DNA of 31,125 nt. It comes from Staphylococcus sp. CAG:324 (GTDB lineage: Bacteria; Bacillota_I; Bacilli_A; ML615J-28; CAG-313). The position numbers and the translations under genes are program-made. The notes under the pieces were generated by a model. The model saw nothing but the letters and a program-made list of their open reading frames with translations, was not told the origin of the DNA and searched no databases. Location: the NCBI GenBank assembly GCA_000433035.1, contig FR890804.1, forward strand, positions 97,208-128,332. Direction: 5' to 3'. Shown piece by piece: positions 17,372 through 25,831 of this stretch (positions are counted from its first letter, which is position 1; every line of letters begins with the position of its first letter).

Positions 17372-17805
17372 TATTCTACCCCCATTATATCAATTGATTT
17401 TACACCATAACAGAAAGATATTAATTTTTGTAAAGATTCTAAATCAATTTTTAAATCACTTATATCAATCATCATAGTAATATATGCACTTTTATCAATG
17501 GGAGCATCTTGATTAATTGAAATGACATTTCCACTATTATCATATATGATTTGTAAAATAGAAGATAGAATTCCCTTTTCATCAATCGTTTTGATAGCAA
17601 AAAGGGCTTTATTTCCGCTATCTATTGTCGGTCTGAAAATAAAATCTTTGTACTTATAGTAAGTAGAACGACTAATACTTTGCATTTTACATGCATCACA
17701 AATATTAATTTTTTGATTGTTTATCAACTCTCTTGCAGCAATGACCTGTTCAAAATATGGAGGAAGAATTGATTTGTGGACAATCAAATATTCACTATCT
17801 CTCAT
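17371..17805 (-). CDS. ACT-domain regulator of the PheB/UPF0735 type
   Basis: A 144-residue protein. The N-terminal half has a helix-turn-helix-like stretch (INICDACKMQSISRSTYYKYKD, about 34-55) and the C-terminal half is an ACT domain (ALFAIKTIDEKGILSSILQI, then NVISINQDAPIDKSAYITMMID). This layout is that of the PheB/UPF0735 family, small proteins found next to amino-acid genes and presumed to sense an amino acid. Its place directly upstream of a homoserine dehydrogenase that lacks ACT suggests that it is the missing regulatory subunit. I prefer the ATG at 17805, because AGGAG lies 9 bases before it; the ATG at 17811 is only 3 bases from the same site. It overlaps the end of thrB. Confidence 0.82.
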   Translation of the reverse strand: MRDSEYLIVHKSILPPYFEQVIAARELINNQKINICDACKMQSISRSTYYKYKDFIFRPTIDSGNKALFAIKTIDEKGILSSILQIIYDNSGNVISINQDAPIDKSAYITMMIDISDLKIDLESLQKLISFCYGVKSIDIMGVE

Positions 17806-18655
17806 ATACATACGCTCCTACGTTAGAAATTTTGACACTTACTAATTGCCAATTTTTAATACTAAATTTATTTTTAATATCCTGTTCACTAATTAAAAGT
17901 ATACTTGGTCCAGCCCCACTAATTAAACCTACTATATCTTCATAATCTTCTAATATCTTTCTCATTTCTTTCTTTGGATCAATGAATTGGTATCGATATG
18001 GCTCATGAATGAGATCTTTTTTTGCCATTTTTAATAAAGAAAAGTCCCCCTTTTCTAACGCTTTTACCATCAAAATACTATGCGATAAAGTAGATACTAC
18101 CTCTTCTAATAAAACACAACTCGGTAATGAAGCCCTAGCTACTTCAGTAGATAATTCAAAATTAGGAATGAGGAAAAAAAATTGCAAATTACTCGCTACA
18201 TCAAGATTAATATAATGATACTTATCTTCTTGAAAACTACAGGTGAAACCACCAAATATTAAAGGAGCAACATTATCCGGATGTCCTTCAATCATACTTG
18301 CAATTTGAAAAATTTCATCTTTGGACAAAATACCACCAAGAATTTCATTGGCCATTATGATACCTGCAACTATGCATGATGCACTACTGCCAAGACCTCT
18401 TGATACAGGAATATTTTGAATCTTTTGCCTAATTGTTAAAAATTGAATCTTCTTATTCTTTAATAAAAAAACTTTTTCATAACTTTTAACAATAAGATTG
18501 TCGCTAGGATTTGAAAATTTTTCACTAAAACCTTCAATTGTATACTTATCGGAAAGAAAAAATTCATATTCATTATATAAATCAAAACAAATACCCAGAC
18601 AATCAAAACCAGGACCTAAATTTGCGGAAGTCGCAAAAGTTCTAACAATTTTCAT
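17795..18655 (-). CDS. thrB: Homoserine kinase
   Basis: Phosphorylates homoserine with ATP to O-phosphohomoserine. A 286-residue GHMP-superfamily kinase: motif 1 TSANLGPGFDCLG near 9-21, motif 2 (phosphate loop) PVSRGLGSSASC near 84-95 and a C-terminal motif LISGAGPSILLI near 245-256. The length is typical. The start overlaps thrC by 14 bases, and the end overlaps the ACT gene by 11 bases. It lies directly between threonine synthase and the ACT regulator in the operon. Confidence 0.96.
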   Translation of the reverse strand: MKIVRTFATSANLGPGFDCLGICFDLYNEYEFFLSDKYTIEGFSEKFSNPSDNLIVKSYEKVFLLKNKKIQFLTIRQKIQNIPVSRGLGSSASCIVAGIIMANEILGGILSKDEIFQIASMIEGHPDNVAPLIFGGFTCSFQEDKYHYINLDVASNLQFFFLIPNFELSTEVARASLPSCVLLEEVVSTLSHSILMVKALEKGDFSLLKMAKKDLIHEPYRYQFIDPKKEMRKILEDYEDIVGLISGAGPSILLISEQDIKNKFSIKNWQLVSVKISNVGAYVYER

Positions 18656-20096
18656 CTAACTCACCTATTAACTTTTTTAGTTTTTCGCAAGCATCTTCCT
18701 TACACCATACTTCTTGTTGAAAAGTACCTTCATAAATTTCTTTTAGTACATCAGGAATTTTGTTGCCACTTTTTTCAGCAATTTTTTCTGCTAACGTAAA
18801 ATCTTTTTCCTCAATTTTAAAAACCTCATTTACTGTATCAATAAATTTAAAAGGACTTGCAGTACTTATAATTAGCGTTTTCCCCTTTAATTTATTTTTT
18901 AAATTCAAATAAACACCATATGCTACAGCTGTGTGAGGGTCAATTAAATAATTATATTTTTCAAAACAATCCTTTATATAAAAAAGAGTTTCCGTATTAC
19001 AAATTGAATATGCTAGAAAATCATCTATTTGGGAATGATACTGTTTTGGTAAATAAAAACTGTTTTTCTCTTTTAAATCTTTCATCAATTTATCAACAAG
19101 TTTATAATTTCCATCTGTAATAATAAATAACAATCTTTCCAAGTTTGATGAGATTAAAATATCCATTGCAGGAGAATTGGTTAAATAAAAAGGACGATTA
19201 CAATTATATATTTTAGTATTAAAAAAATCCGTTAAAATATTATTCTCATTGCTAGCACAAATAATTTTATTAATAAACAAACCCATTTTTTTTGCTATAT
19301 AACAAGCCAAAATATTACCAAAATTTCCCGTTGGTACAACTACATTGATACTTTCTCCATACAATATTTCATTTTGGTTTACCATTTTAAAATATGCATA
19401 AAAATAGTAAATAATTTGAGGAAGCAATCTACCTATATTTATTGAATTGGCTGAAGAAAGTTTAATATTTCTTAAATTATTCATACTAGTAAAAACTGTT
19501 TTTACAATATTTTGACAATCATCAAAATTACCTTTTATCCCTATAAGCCTTGCTTTTTGATTTGTATAAAAATGCATTTGCCTTTCTTGAAAATAACTTA
19601 CTCCATCTATTGGATATAAAACGATAATTTTATTATTATCAGTTTTGCCAAAACTTGCTAATGCTGCCCCACCAGTATCACCAGAAGTGGCAGTTAAAAT
19701 AAGGGTTTCAAGACAATCATTCTGTTTTACTTTAGCTACTTCTATTAAATTCGGTAACATCGTTAAAGCCATATCTTTAAAAGATAGGGTAGGACCATGA
19801 TATAATTCTAAAAAACTAAACTCTTTCAAATTTTTCATTCCAATAATCTTGTTCTTAAAATTAACTGCTGTATATGTTTTGGCAATTACTTGTTTAATTT
19901 CTTCGTTGGTAAAATCATTTAAATAAAAAGTCAAAATTTTTTCGGCCATTTCTTGATAAGATAATAAACTAAAATTTTTATTAAATAAAAATGGTTTTAT
20001 ATGATGAAAAATGAAAAGCCCCCCCTCTTCACTGATACCTCTAATAATGGCCTCACTCGCATCTATATTTAATTTTTTTCTCGTACTAGTATACAT
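18642..20096 (-). CDS. thrC: Threonine synthase
   Basis: PLP enzyme that converts O-phosphohomoserine to threonine, the last step of the pathway. At 484 residues it belongs to the long class with an N-terminal extension (MYTSTRKKLNIDASEAIIRGISEEGGLF). The PLP lysine is in GPTLSFKDMAL near residue 108, and the cofactor phosphate loop is TATSGDTGGAAL near 140-152. It is the first gene of the operon, 14-15 bases after the predicted transcription start, with GAGGTG 5 bases before the ATG. The leader is too short for a T-box or riboswitch, so regulation is more likely at initiation or through feedback on the enzymes. Confidence 0.96.
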   Translation of the reverse strand: MYTSTRKKLNIDASEAIIRGISEEGGLFIFHHIKPFLFNKNFSLLSYQEMAEKILTFYLNDFTNEEIKQVIAKTYTAVNFKNKIIGMKNLKEFSFLELYHGPTLSFKDMALTMLPNLIEVAKVKQNDCLETLILTATSGDTGGAALASFGKTDNNKIIVLYPIDGVSYFQERQMHFYTNQKARLIGIKGNFDDCQNIVKTVFTSMNNLRNIKLSSANSINIGRLLPQIIYYFYAYFKMVNQNEILYGESINVVVPTGNFGNILACYIAKKMGLFINKIICASNENNILTDFFNTKIYNCNRPFYLTNSPAMDILISSNLERLLFIITDGNYKLVDKLMKDLKEKNSFYLPKQYHSQIDDFLAYSICNTETLFYIKDCFEKYNYLIDPHTAVAYGVYLNLKNKLKGKTLIISTASPFKFIDTVNEVFKIEEKDFTLAEKIAEKSGNKIPDVLKEIYEGTFQQEVWCKEDACEKLKKLIGELDENC

Positions 20097-20117
20097 ACTT
20101 CACCTCAATTTTGTTAC

Positions 20118-20146
20118 ATTATATCATATTTTGTTTTCAATATCAA
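20118..20146 (-). promoter_or_regulatory. Promoter of the thr operon
   Basis: On the minus strand TTGATA (20141-20146), a 17-bp spacer and TATAAT (20118-20123). It is a near-consensus sigma-A promoter, 22 bases upstream of the thrC ATG. Confidence 0.8.
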
Positions 20147-20188
20147 GACATTTGTATTTATTTCAAAAACAAAAAATTTGCATATTAT

Positions 20189-20218
20189 TTCACAATTGCT
20201 TAACTTTTATGTTATAAT
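20189..20218 (+). promoter_or_regulatory. Promoter of gdhA
   Basis: TTCACA (20189-20194), an 18-bp spacer and TATAAT (20213-20218), divergent from the thr promoter in the same 158-bp gap. The two -35 elements are about 42 bases apart, so one regulator could act on both. Confidence 0.7.
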
Positions 20219-20254
20219 ATTTAAGAATAAATCATTTATGCAAGGAGGAATCAG

Positions 20255-21598
20255 ATGACAAATAAATATTTATGTGAAATATATGAAAATGTTAAAGTTA
20301 AAAATGCAAATGAACCAGAATTTTTACAGGCAGTCTATGAAGTACTTGATTCAATTGAACCATTTGTTAATGAAAATGATGCAATTGAAAAAAATGGAAT
20401 CGTAGAACGGTTTGTAGAAGCCGAAAGAATAATTACTTTCCGTGTTCCATGGATAGATGATAAAGGATTCGTTCATGTAAATAGAGGTTTTAGAGTTGAA
20501 TTTTCCTCAGCAATAGGTCCTTATAAGGGAGGAATTAGATTGCACCCAACCGTTAACCAAAGTATTGTTAAATTTTTAGGCTTTGAACAAACCCTTAAAA
20601 ATGCTCTTACAGGTCTTCCAATGGGTGGAGGCAAAGGAGGTAGTGATTTTGATCCGAAAGGAAAAAGCGATACCGAAATTATGCATTTTTGTCAAAGTTT
20701 TGTGAATGAATTATATCGCCATATTGGTCCGAATACAGATGTTCCCGCAGGCGATATAGGAACCGGTGCTAGAGAAATTGGCTATATGTTTGGTCAATAC
20801 AAGAGATTAAAAAATGAATTTACTGGTGTTTTAACAGGCAAAGGCTTAAGTTATGGTGGTAGTTTAGGCAGAACTGAAGCTACAGGTTATGGCTTATGCT
20901 ATTATACCAATAAAATGTTACAAGTAATGAATCATACCTCTTTTGCAAACAAAAAAGTTATTATTTCGGGTTCTGGTAATGTCGCTTTATATGCTATGCA
21001 AAAGGCTCAAGAACTAGGTGCTACTGTTATTGCAATGAGTGATTCTAGTGGATATATTTATAATGAGAATGGTTTAAATTTTGAAATTTTAAAAGATTTA
21101 AAAGAAGTAAAAAGAGCTAGAATTAGTGAATATCTTACCTTTGACAATACTACTATTTTTAAAGCATCTCCTAAAGATATATGGAAAATTAAATGTGACA
21201 TCGCTTTACCTTGTGCTACCCAAAATGAACTTGATTTAACTGATGCAAAAATTCTTGTTGCAAATGGAGTCATTGCTGTTTCAGAAGGAGCGAATATGCC
21301 ATGTACAATTGAAGCTACTAATTATTTAATAACTCATAATATTTTATTTGGTCCAGCTAAGGCTGCAAACGCTGGTGGAGTAATGGTATCTGGTTTTGAA
21401 ATGAGTCAAAATTCAATGCGTTATGCTTGGAGTTTTGAAGAAGTAGATGAAAAACTCAAAACCCAAATGGAAAATATTTTTCTAGAAGTTATAGATTGTG
21501 CCACACATTATGGTAACAAATATAATACGGTACTTGGTGCAAATATTAGTGGTTTCAAAAAAGTTGCTAGTGCTATGCTTGCTCAAGGTGTTTGTTAA
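20255..21598 (+). CDS. gdhA: Glutamate dehydrogenase (NADP type)
   Basis: Reductive amination of 2-oxoglutarate to glutamate. A 447-residue hexameric-type enzyme. The N-terminal domain holds FRVEFSSAIGPYKGGIRLHP, then the substrate lysine in LPMGGGKGGSDFDPKGKSD and the catalytic aspartate in VPAGDIGTGAREIGYMFGQY. The NADP-binding Rossmann domain contains IISGSGNVALYA near 235-246. The length and the extended N-terminus match the assimilatory NADP-dependent subgroup. It is a single plus-strand gene with a strong AGGAGG ribosome site and its own promoter. It supplies the amino donor for aspartate and so for the neighbouring thr operon. Confidence 0.96.
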   Translation: MTNKYLCEIYENVKVKNANEPEFLQAVYEVLDSIEPFVNENDAIEKNGIVERFVEAERIITFRVPWIDDKGFVHVNRGFRVEFSSAIGPYKGGIRLHPTVNQSIVKFLGFEQTLKNALTGLPMGGGKGGSDFDPKGKSDTEIMHFCQSFVNELYRHIGPNTDVPAGDIGTGAREIGYMFGQYKRLKNEFTGVLTGKGLSYGGSLGRTEATGYGLCYYTNKMLQVMNHTSFANKKVIISGSGNVALYAMQKAQELGATVIAMSDSSGYIYNENGLNFEILKDLKEVKRARISEYLTFDNTTIFKASPKDIWKIKCDIALPCATQNELDLTDAKILVANGVIAVSEGANMPCTIEATNYLITHNILFGPAKAANAGGVMVSGFEMSQNSMRYAWSFEEVDEKLKTQMENIFLEVIDCATHYGNKYNTVLGANISGFKKVASAMLAQGVC

Positions 21599-21662
21599 TA
21601 AAAAACACTCCTAAATAGGTGAAATCATCAAGAAAAAAGAAACACAAAAAACATTATATTAA

Positions 21663-21870
21663 TTAATCCCAGTTCAATCTATACTGAATTGGGATTTTAT
21701 ATTTTAATGAATAAACTAATGTTTACCTATTATAATATTTAATATCGTTTTTAATAGTTATATTAATATCTTCAAATATATAATTTTTAAAATCCTTATA
21801 TCATTCATTTTTTATCCAATTATTGAAAGACCTAATGACAGAATTAATAGTAAACGTTGCTACTCAATTA
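21663..21870 (-). pseudogene. IS3-type transposase remnant (OrfB C-terminus)
   Basis: Read on the minus strand in pieces, this stretch gives NVYY, then NSVIRSFNNWIKNE, a TGA, YKDFKNYIFEDINITIKND and IKYYN, a TAA, and SLKYKIPIQYRLNWD before a stop. This is the end of an IS3/IS150-family integrase: DN-S-VIESF, a W-K-N-E helix, IxYYN, and the closing P-Q-Y-R. It is broken by a one-base frameshift near 21850 and by in-frame stops, and the catalytic Glu position reads Arg. Only about 65-70 residues of the 280-residue protein remain. No inverted ends were identified. Confidence 0.65.
21665..21708 (+). terminator. Terminator downstream of gdhA
   Basis: Arms AATCCCAGTTCA and TGAATTGGGATT pair with one G-T wobble (8-base loop, 21665-21696), followed on the plus strand by TTATATTTT. 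It lies 67 bases after the gdhA stop. The same bases encode the last residues of the transposase remnant, so the hairpin may have come from the insertion element. Confidence 0.65.
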
Positions 21871-21905
21871 TTGATTGTTTGATAGTATAATTTTCATATA
21901 TTTTG

Positions 21906-22239
21906 TTAAAAACTCTTAAGAAATATAGAGAGCCTTAATCGGAGTAAACAATCAAGGTCTTTATATCCTCTTTTTATTTTTTCTTGTAAAAATAATTGAT
22001 ACCATTCAAAATGTTTTTTTAAATTAAATCCATATTTTAAAGGTTTTACATCAGACAATATTATTTCATTATTTAAATATATCTACATAACAAGTCCAAC
22101 CATAAGGTTTTCTTTGATTATAAATCCGTATTGTATCTATAATTATTATTTCTATCGCTCTAGAATGATACAAGTTTCCTTTAGGAACATTGGAATAAAT
22201 TCTGCTTTTTTCACCTTTTGGTTTATTCAGATAATCCAC
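21906..22239 (-). pseudogene. Broken gene of unknown function
   Basis: Two consecutive minus-strand frames read like one disrupted protein. A GTG- or TGA-preceded segment (22239 to 22069) encodes about 56 residues, including SNVPKGNLYHSRAIE and YNQRKPYGWTCYVDI. A second frame, open from about 22083 to 21906, continues with YLNNEIILSDVKPLKYGFNL and EWYQLFLQEKIKRGY. One frameshift near 22075 joins them. The residue make-up is protein-like, but I do not recognise the family. It lies directly beside the IS3 remnant, so it could be flanking DNA damaged by that insertion. No ribosome site is evident. A decayed gene is more likely than two functional small ORFs. Confidence 0.35.
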
Positions 22240-22269
22240 TCATTCATCAAAATTAATATCATAAAATAA

Positions 22270-22301
22270 AAATGTAGACACTTTTTTTTGTGTCTACATT
22301 T
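22270..22301 (-). terminator. Terminator after the diaminopentanoate-dehydrogenase-like gene
   Basis: A perfect 12-bp stem (AAATGTAGACAC and GTGTCTACATTT) with an 8-base homopolymer loop lies 37 bases after the stop at 22338. T-rich flanks on both sides mean that it may work in both directions. Confidence 0.8.
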
Positions 22302-22337
22302 ATTTTATCACTTCAATTTTCGATTAAATCAAGTGTT

Positions 22338-23375
22338 TTATTCATCATCTTTTATATAAAATGACATAGGATAAGTTAAATATTCTATTTCATCTAACTG
22401 ATCCGCAGTTACATAGCCTGCTTCAGCATTTATCAATGATGGTATTCGATTGACGATGGTTGCACAAGTATGTTCAACAGTTGCTGGTTTATCCACTCGA
22501 TATTTTACATTTGGCTCACCCGTAATTTCCCAATCACACATATCTCCTTCATCTTTACCATATACTTTTCCTATTGTTTCCTCCTCAATTGTAATTCCTT
22601 GAAGAGTTTGAATTGTAACTACTGAAGACATTCCAATGCAACGTCCTGCTTTAATTGTTTTTCCTAACGTTTCGCTATAAATATCCTCCTTTGCCACATA
22701 TGGAACATTTTTTTGAGTAATACTTTGAATGGTTAATCCTAATTTATTGGCAATTGCTTCACTTGCATTCCAAGCATACGATGCTGCAAATTCACTAGGA
22801 TGTGCTATTTGTTGTTCAAATTCCTCTTCTGTTAAATCACATCCATGGGCATTAGCAAGTGCTAAACCATATTCATCAACATTGTAACTATAAGCACCTT
22901 TAATTTTAGTAATATTATGACAACCAGCACAAGCAAGAGCAACCATATTAATCCAAAAAATATCTTGCATTCCAGAACCTGTTACAGTACATCCTGTTTC
23001 TTTTGCCAGTAAATCAATTTTATTAGTCAAAGCAGCTGATGTTGTCCATGGATAAATGGCTTCTTCGCAAGTAGTAATAACATTTATTCCTCTTTCTACA
23101 CATTGTTCTACATGTTTATAAATATCTGGAATAAAACTAAATAAAGTTACGATTGCAACATCAGCATCACATTCATCTAAAACTTTTTCTGCATCATTTT
23201 GGATAGTGACACCAAGTTTCATTCCAATTTCTGCAAAATCACCAACATCCATTCCAATAATTGCAGGATTAACATCAATTGCACCTACAATTTCGGCTCC
23301 TTTTTCATGTAGATAACGCAAAATATACTTTGCCATTTTTCCACATCCATATTGAACAACTTTAACTTTTCTCAT
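22338..23375 (-). CDS. 2,4-diaminopentanoate dehydrogenase-like NAD(P) oxidoreductase
   Basis: A 345-residue enzyme with an N-terminal DapB-like Rossmann domain: VVQYGCGKMAKYILRYL at 5-21, then GAIDVNPAIIGMDVGD. The CEEAIYPW stretch (about 118-125) followed by LAKETGCTVTGSGMQD closely resembles the EEMAYPW and GTGINPG region of 2,4-diaminopentanoate dehydrogenase, which acts in clostridial ornithine fermentation. It is not the meso-DAP dehydrogenase family. The GTGINPG-like loop is replaced here by TGSGMQDIFW, so the substrate may differ. No ornithine-fermentation genes are nearby. It is a single-gene unit with its own terminator. The upstream leader has a small hairpin (TTAAGG/CCTTAA) and the start has AGGAGG. 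Confidence 0.65.
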   Translation of the reverse strand: MRKVKVVQYGCGKMAKYILRYLHEKGAEIVGAIDVNPAIIGMDVGDFAEIGMKLGVTIQNDAEKVLDECDADVAIVTLFSFIPDIYKHVEQCVERGINVITTCEEAIYPWTTSAALTNKIDLLAKETGCTVTGSGMQDIFWINMVALACAGCHNITKIKGAYSYNVDEYGLALANAHGCDLTEEEFEQQIAHPSEFAASYAWNASEAIANKLGLTIQSITQKNVPYVAKEDIYSETLGKTIKAGRCIGMSSVVTIQTLQGITIEEETIGKVYGKDEGDMCDWEITGEPNVKYRVDKPATVEHTCATIVNRIPSLINAEAGYVTADQLDEIEYLTYPMSFYIKDDE

Positions 23376-23526
23376 TTTTTCCTCCTAATTTATATAATTC
23401 TCTTTGCTTAAGGTTATTTTTTCCTTAATCACCATTATTATACATTATTATATTAAAAAATGGAAGTCATTTTGATAGATAATTTTTTTATCTCGTTATA
23501 TTCCTTTTGATATATTAAAATATTTT

Positions 23527-24075
23527 TTATAACTCATATTTTAAAATTATTTTTTTAATAAAAATAATAACTTGAGCAAAAATAAGAGAAATTGCTCCTG
23601 CTCTTACCATCCAATCAAAATTGTCTATAAACCTTTTAATTGCTATATAATTATAATAATATTGGTCTTTTAACTTTGAATGAAGCCAAGTTTCAATATA
23701 ACTAGTAACCGAAGTTATATTTATTAAAAAAAGCGATACAATGATTATAGATATGGTTTCAAACACAGTTACTTGACTATTGCTAATATTATCATTTAAA
23801 AATATAATAGAAAAAAGAATAGAGATAAAAATAACTATAAAATTTTCTGTTTGAATAAGTGGAATAATAAAAACTTTATTATCATTACTTCTAGAAGAAA
23901 AATATATTTCTAATAATAGATTTTGCATTAAAACAGCAAAAATATAGATGAAAAGATAAAGCAATGTAAAAATAAGACATACTATCAATAAAGTTTTAAT
24001 AATATTATTTAATCTTATATCGTATCTTCCATTAATTTTTTTATAATTATTTCTGTCATTATTTTGCATAAACAT
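23527..24075 (-). CDS. Small integral membrane protein of unknown function
   Basis: A 182-residue protein, not recognised. A basic, polar N-terminus (about 1-25) is followed by four strongly hydrophobic stretches near 27-50, 68-90, 103-122 and 158-176. Between the third and fourth is a polar loop rich in Tyr, Lys and Asp. There is no signal peptidase site and no metal or catalytic motif that I can see. Two starts are possible (24075 and 24069), both close to AGGAAGGA. The flanks hold no partner in tight linkage: it ends about 150 bases before the oxidoreductase gene and starts about 110 bases after the terminator of the beta-helix lipoprotein. It is AT-rich like its neighbours. Confidence 0.7.
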   Translation of the reverse strand: MFMQNNDRNNYKKINGRYDIRLNNIIKTLLIVCLIFTLLYLFIYIFAVLMQNLLLEIYFSSRSNDNKVFIIPLIQTENFIVIFISILFSIIFLNDNISNSQVTVFETISIIIVSLFLINITSVTSYIETWLHSKLKDQYYYNYIAIKRFIDNFDWMVRAGAISLIFAQVIIFIKKIILKYEL

Positions 24076-24183
24076 TCCTTCCTCTCTATAAGATTAATTA
24101 TATCATATATTTTATTTATTTTTTTCTTTTATGCAAGTATTCTATTTCAAATAATATATCATTTCTATACTTTTTCAATGAAA

Positions 24184-24216
24184 AATATACCTTATGAATT
24201 TATCATAAGGTATATT
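24184..24216 (-). terminator. Terminator after the beta-helix lipoprotein gene
   Basis: A 14-bp perfect stem (AATATACCTTATGA and its complement) with a 5-base loop, followed by TTTTTCATTG on the minus strand, 12 bases after the stop at 24229. Confidence 0.88.
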
Positions 24217-24228
24217 CTAAATAAATAA

Positions 24229-25227
24229 TTATTTATTTTCTTCTACTGTTAAACCAGTAGGTAATTGATCTTTAAATTCTTGATAGTTTTCTGCTGCTTT
24301 AAATTCTTTTGAAACAATAATCTTACTATTTGTTGCATTAACAGTAATTTTAGAACGTGAATTATCAAATCCCCAATATGTTGATTCTTTTGTTGTGTCG
24401 TCTAAATATGCTCCTGCAAAATCAATAGTAACATTTTTTAGTGTTAAAGTAGAACCTGTAGCCCCTGTTGTCGTAATACGACCATATTTTAAACTAACAT
24501 TTTCAAGTGTTGTATTTCCTTCTTTTGTACTTAAATAAATACTACCTGCATATTTTGTTGTATCCATAGGCTCAATTTTAATGTTTTTTAGAGTCGTATT
24601 TTTTCCTAGTATTTCAATAACCTTGTTTGGTTCTTTTTTACATTGAAAGTTGATACCATCAATTGTCGTGTTATTGCCAACTATTGTGACAAAGTTTTGA
24701 TTAGCCCATGCCGTATTTGGTGTTTCAACTGTGCTTTTAATGGTAACATCCCCGATTCCTTTTAATGTTAAATTATTTGCGGTAACCAAAAAATAAAAAC
24801 CTGTTTGATTTTCATATTGAGTTGTTTCATCACGATCAATACTATACGTTCCACTCTTAAGTGCTAATGCCTCACCATCTTTTTGATTTTGTAAAGCTGT
24901 TCTCAACTCAGTTGCATTGTTAATGATTTTATCTGCCACAAAGATAGTATAAGTAAATTCTTGACCTTCATGAGTTATTTTTACTTCTTGATTACCTGTT
25001 TTATTTTTATCATAACCTGAAATCATACTAGAAGTAACATCAACAAGATCTCCTTTTGATTCATCATCAAAAATAGTATTTACTTTTAATCCGCTTAACT
25101 CTGTTCCTTTTAATACAACTAACTGATGATTTGTAACTTCAATACCAGTTATTTTGTGTTTTTTACATCCTGTTCCAATACCAATTAAAGTAAAAAAGCA
25201 TACTGCACATAATAAAAATTTTTTCAT
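24229..25227 (-). CDS. Surface lipoprotein with Ig-like and beta-helix domains
   Basis: A 332-residue secreted lipoprotein. The signal MKKFLLCAVCFFTLIGIGTGC has its lipidated cysteine at 21. Residues about 26-97 form a bacterial Ig-like domain of the group 3 type (ITGIEVTNHQLVVLKGTELS to GQEFTYTIFV). From about 100 to 305 the sequence shows repeating strands of the kind LTLKGIGDVTIKS, TTIDGINFQC, TTLKNIKIEP, TTLENVSLKYG and LTLKNVTIDF, the pattern of a right-handed beta-helix related to pectate-lyase-like folds. No catalytic residues of a lyase can be pointed out, so it may bind carbohydrate or act as an adhesin rather than cut. It has its own terminator and an AGGAGGA ribosome site. Confidence 0.8.
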   Translation of the reverse strand: MKKFLLCAVCFFTLIGIGTGCKKHKITGIEVTNHQLVVLKGTELSGLKVNTIFDDESKGDLVDVTSSMISGYDKNKTGNQEVKITHEGQEFTYTIFVADKIINNATELRTALQNQKDGEALALKSGTYSIDRDETTQYENQTGFYFLVTANNLTLKGIGDVTIKSTVETPNTAWANQNFVTIVGNNTTIDGINFQCKKEPNKVIEILGKNTTLKNIKIEPMDTTKYAGSIYLSTKEGNTTLENVSLKYGRITTTGATGSTLTLKNVTIDFAGAYLDDTTKESTYWGFDNSRSKITVNATNSKIIVSKEFKAAENYQEFKDQLPTGLTVEENK

Positions 25228-25733
25228 AAATTTCCTCCTTCTTGTAAAAATTATAAAAGTTCTATATTGTTATAAAACATTTTATTTCAACATTATTTTT
25301 TACACTTGAAATTAGAATATTCAAGAATATTTTTTCTAATTTTGGAAATTTTTTTGTTTTAATAATTTTTAAAAATTATATATTTGAAAAACATGTTATA
25401 AAAATAAAATCCTGCTTTCTTACTATATCTTATCCATCAAATTCAATATCTTAATTAATTAAAAATTTAATTTTGAACGCTTTATTTTATTATAATGAAG
25501 TAATCAACTTTCGCAATTTTAAATTCTTCTTAGCATAGACAAATTGAACACCAAAGTTTCTTTTATGAATAAAAAGTCTGAAAAAGGAAATTTTGATTTA
25601 GATTTGTCTAAATATAGATACAGGTTTTAACACATCCTTAAAAAGCAACAATGTGGGATTTAATTTAACATCTTAGTTTATTTTATTGAACTTTTAAACA
25701 TTAGAAAACTTTTTGACAAACTTTTGTGTGTGC

Positions 25734-25761
25734 ACCACTATATGCTTTTGCATATAGTGGT
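25734..25761 (+). terminator. Orphan hairpin
   Basis: A perfect 12-bp stem ACCACTATATGC / GCATATAGTGGT with a TTTT loop. On the plus strand a moderately T-rich stretch (AATGTTTTATTTT) follows. No plus-strand gene ends before it, so it may be a remnant or a structured RNA element. Confidence 0.4.
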
Positions 25762-25809
25762 AATGTTTTATTTTAGATAGTTTCAGTGCTAAATATTTCA
25801 TATAGAAAA

Positions 25810-25831
25810 GAGTTAGCATTTCTACTAACTC
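25810..25831 (-). terminator. Terminator after the LRR protease gene
   Basis: Arms GAGTTAG (25810-25816) and CTAACTC (25825-25831) with an 8-base loop, followed on the minus strand by TTTTCTATATG, 19 bases after the stop at 25850. Confidence 0.75.

Noticed and set aside
20097..20254. Search for a T-box or threonine attenuator before thrC
   Set aside because: The predicted 5' leader is only about 15 bases, with no room for a structured RNA.
22338..23375. Call as meso-diaminopimelate dehydrogenase or DapB
   Set aside because: Only the N-terminal Rossmann part resembles DapB. The EEAIYPW region and overall length fit the diaminopentanoate dehydrogenase group, and the family-specific motifs of meso-DAP dehydrogenase are absent.
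25565..25630. 21-codon plus-strand ORF in the intergenic gap
   Set aside because: No ribosome-binding site or promoter at the right distance; chance is likely.
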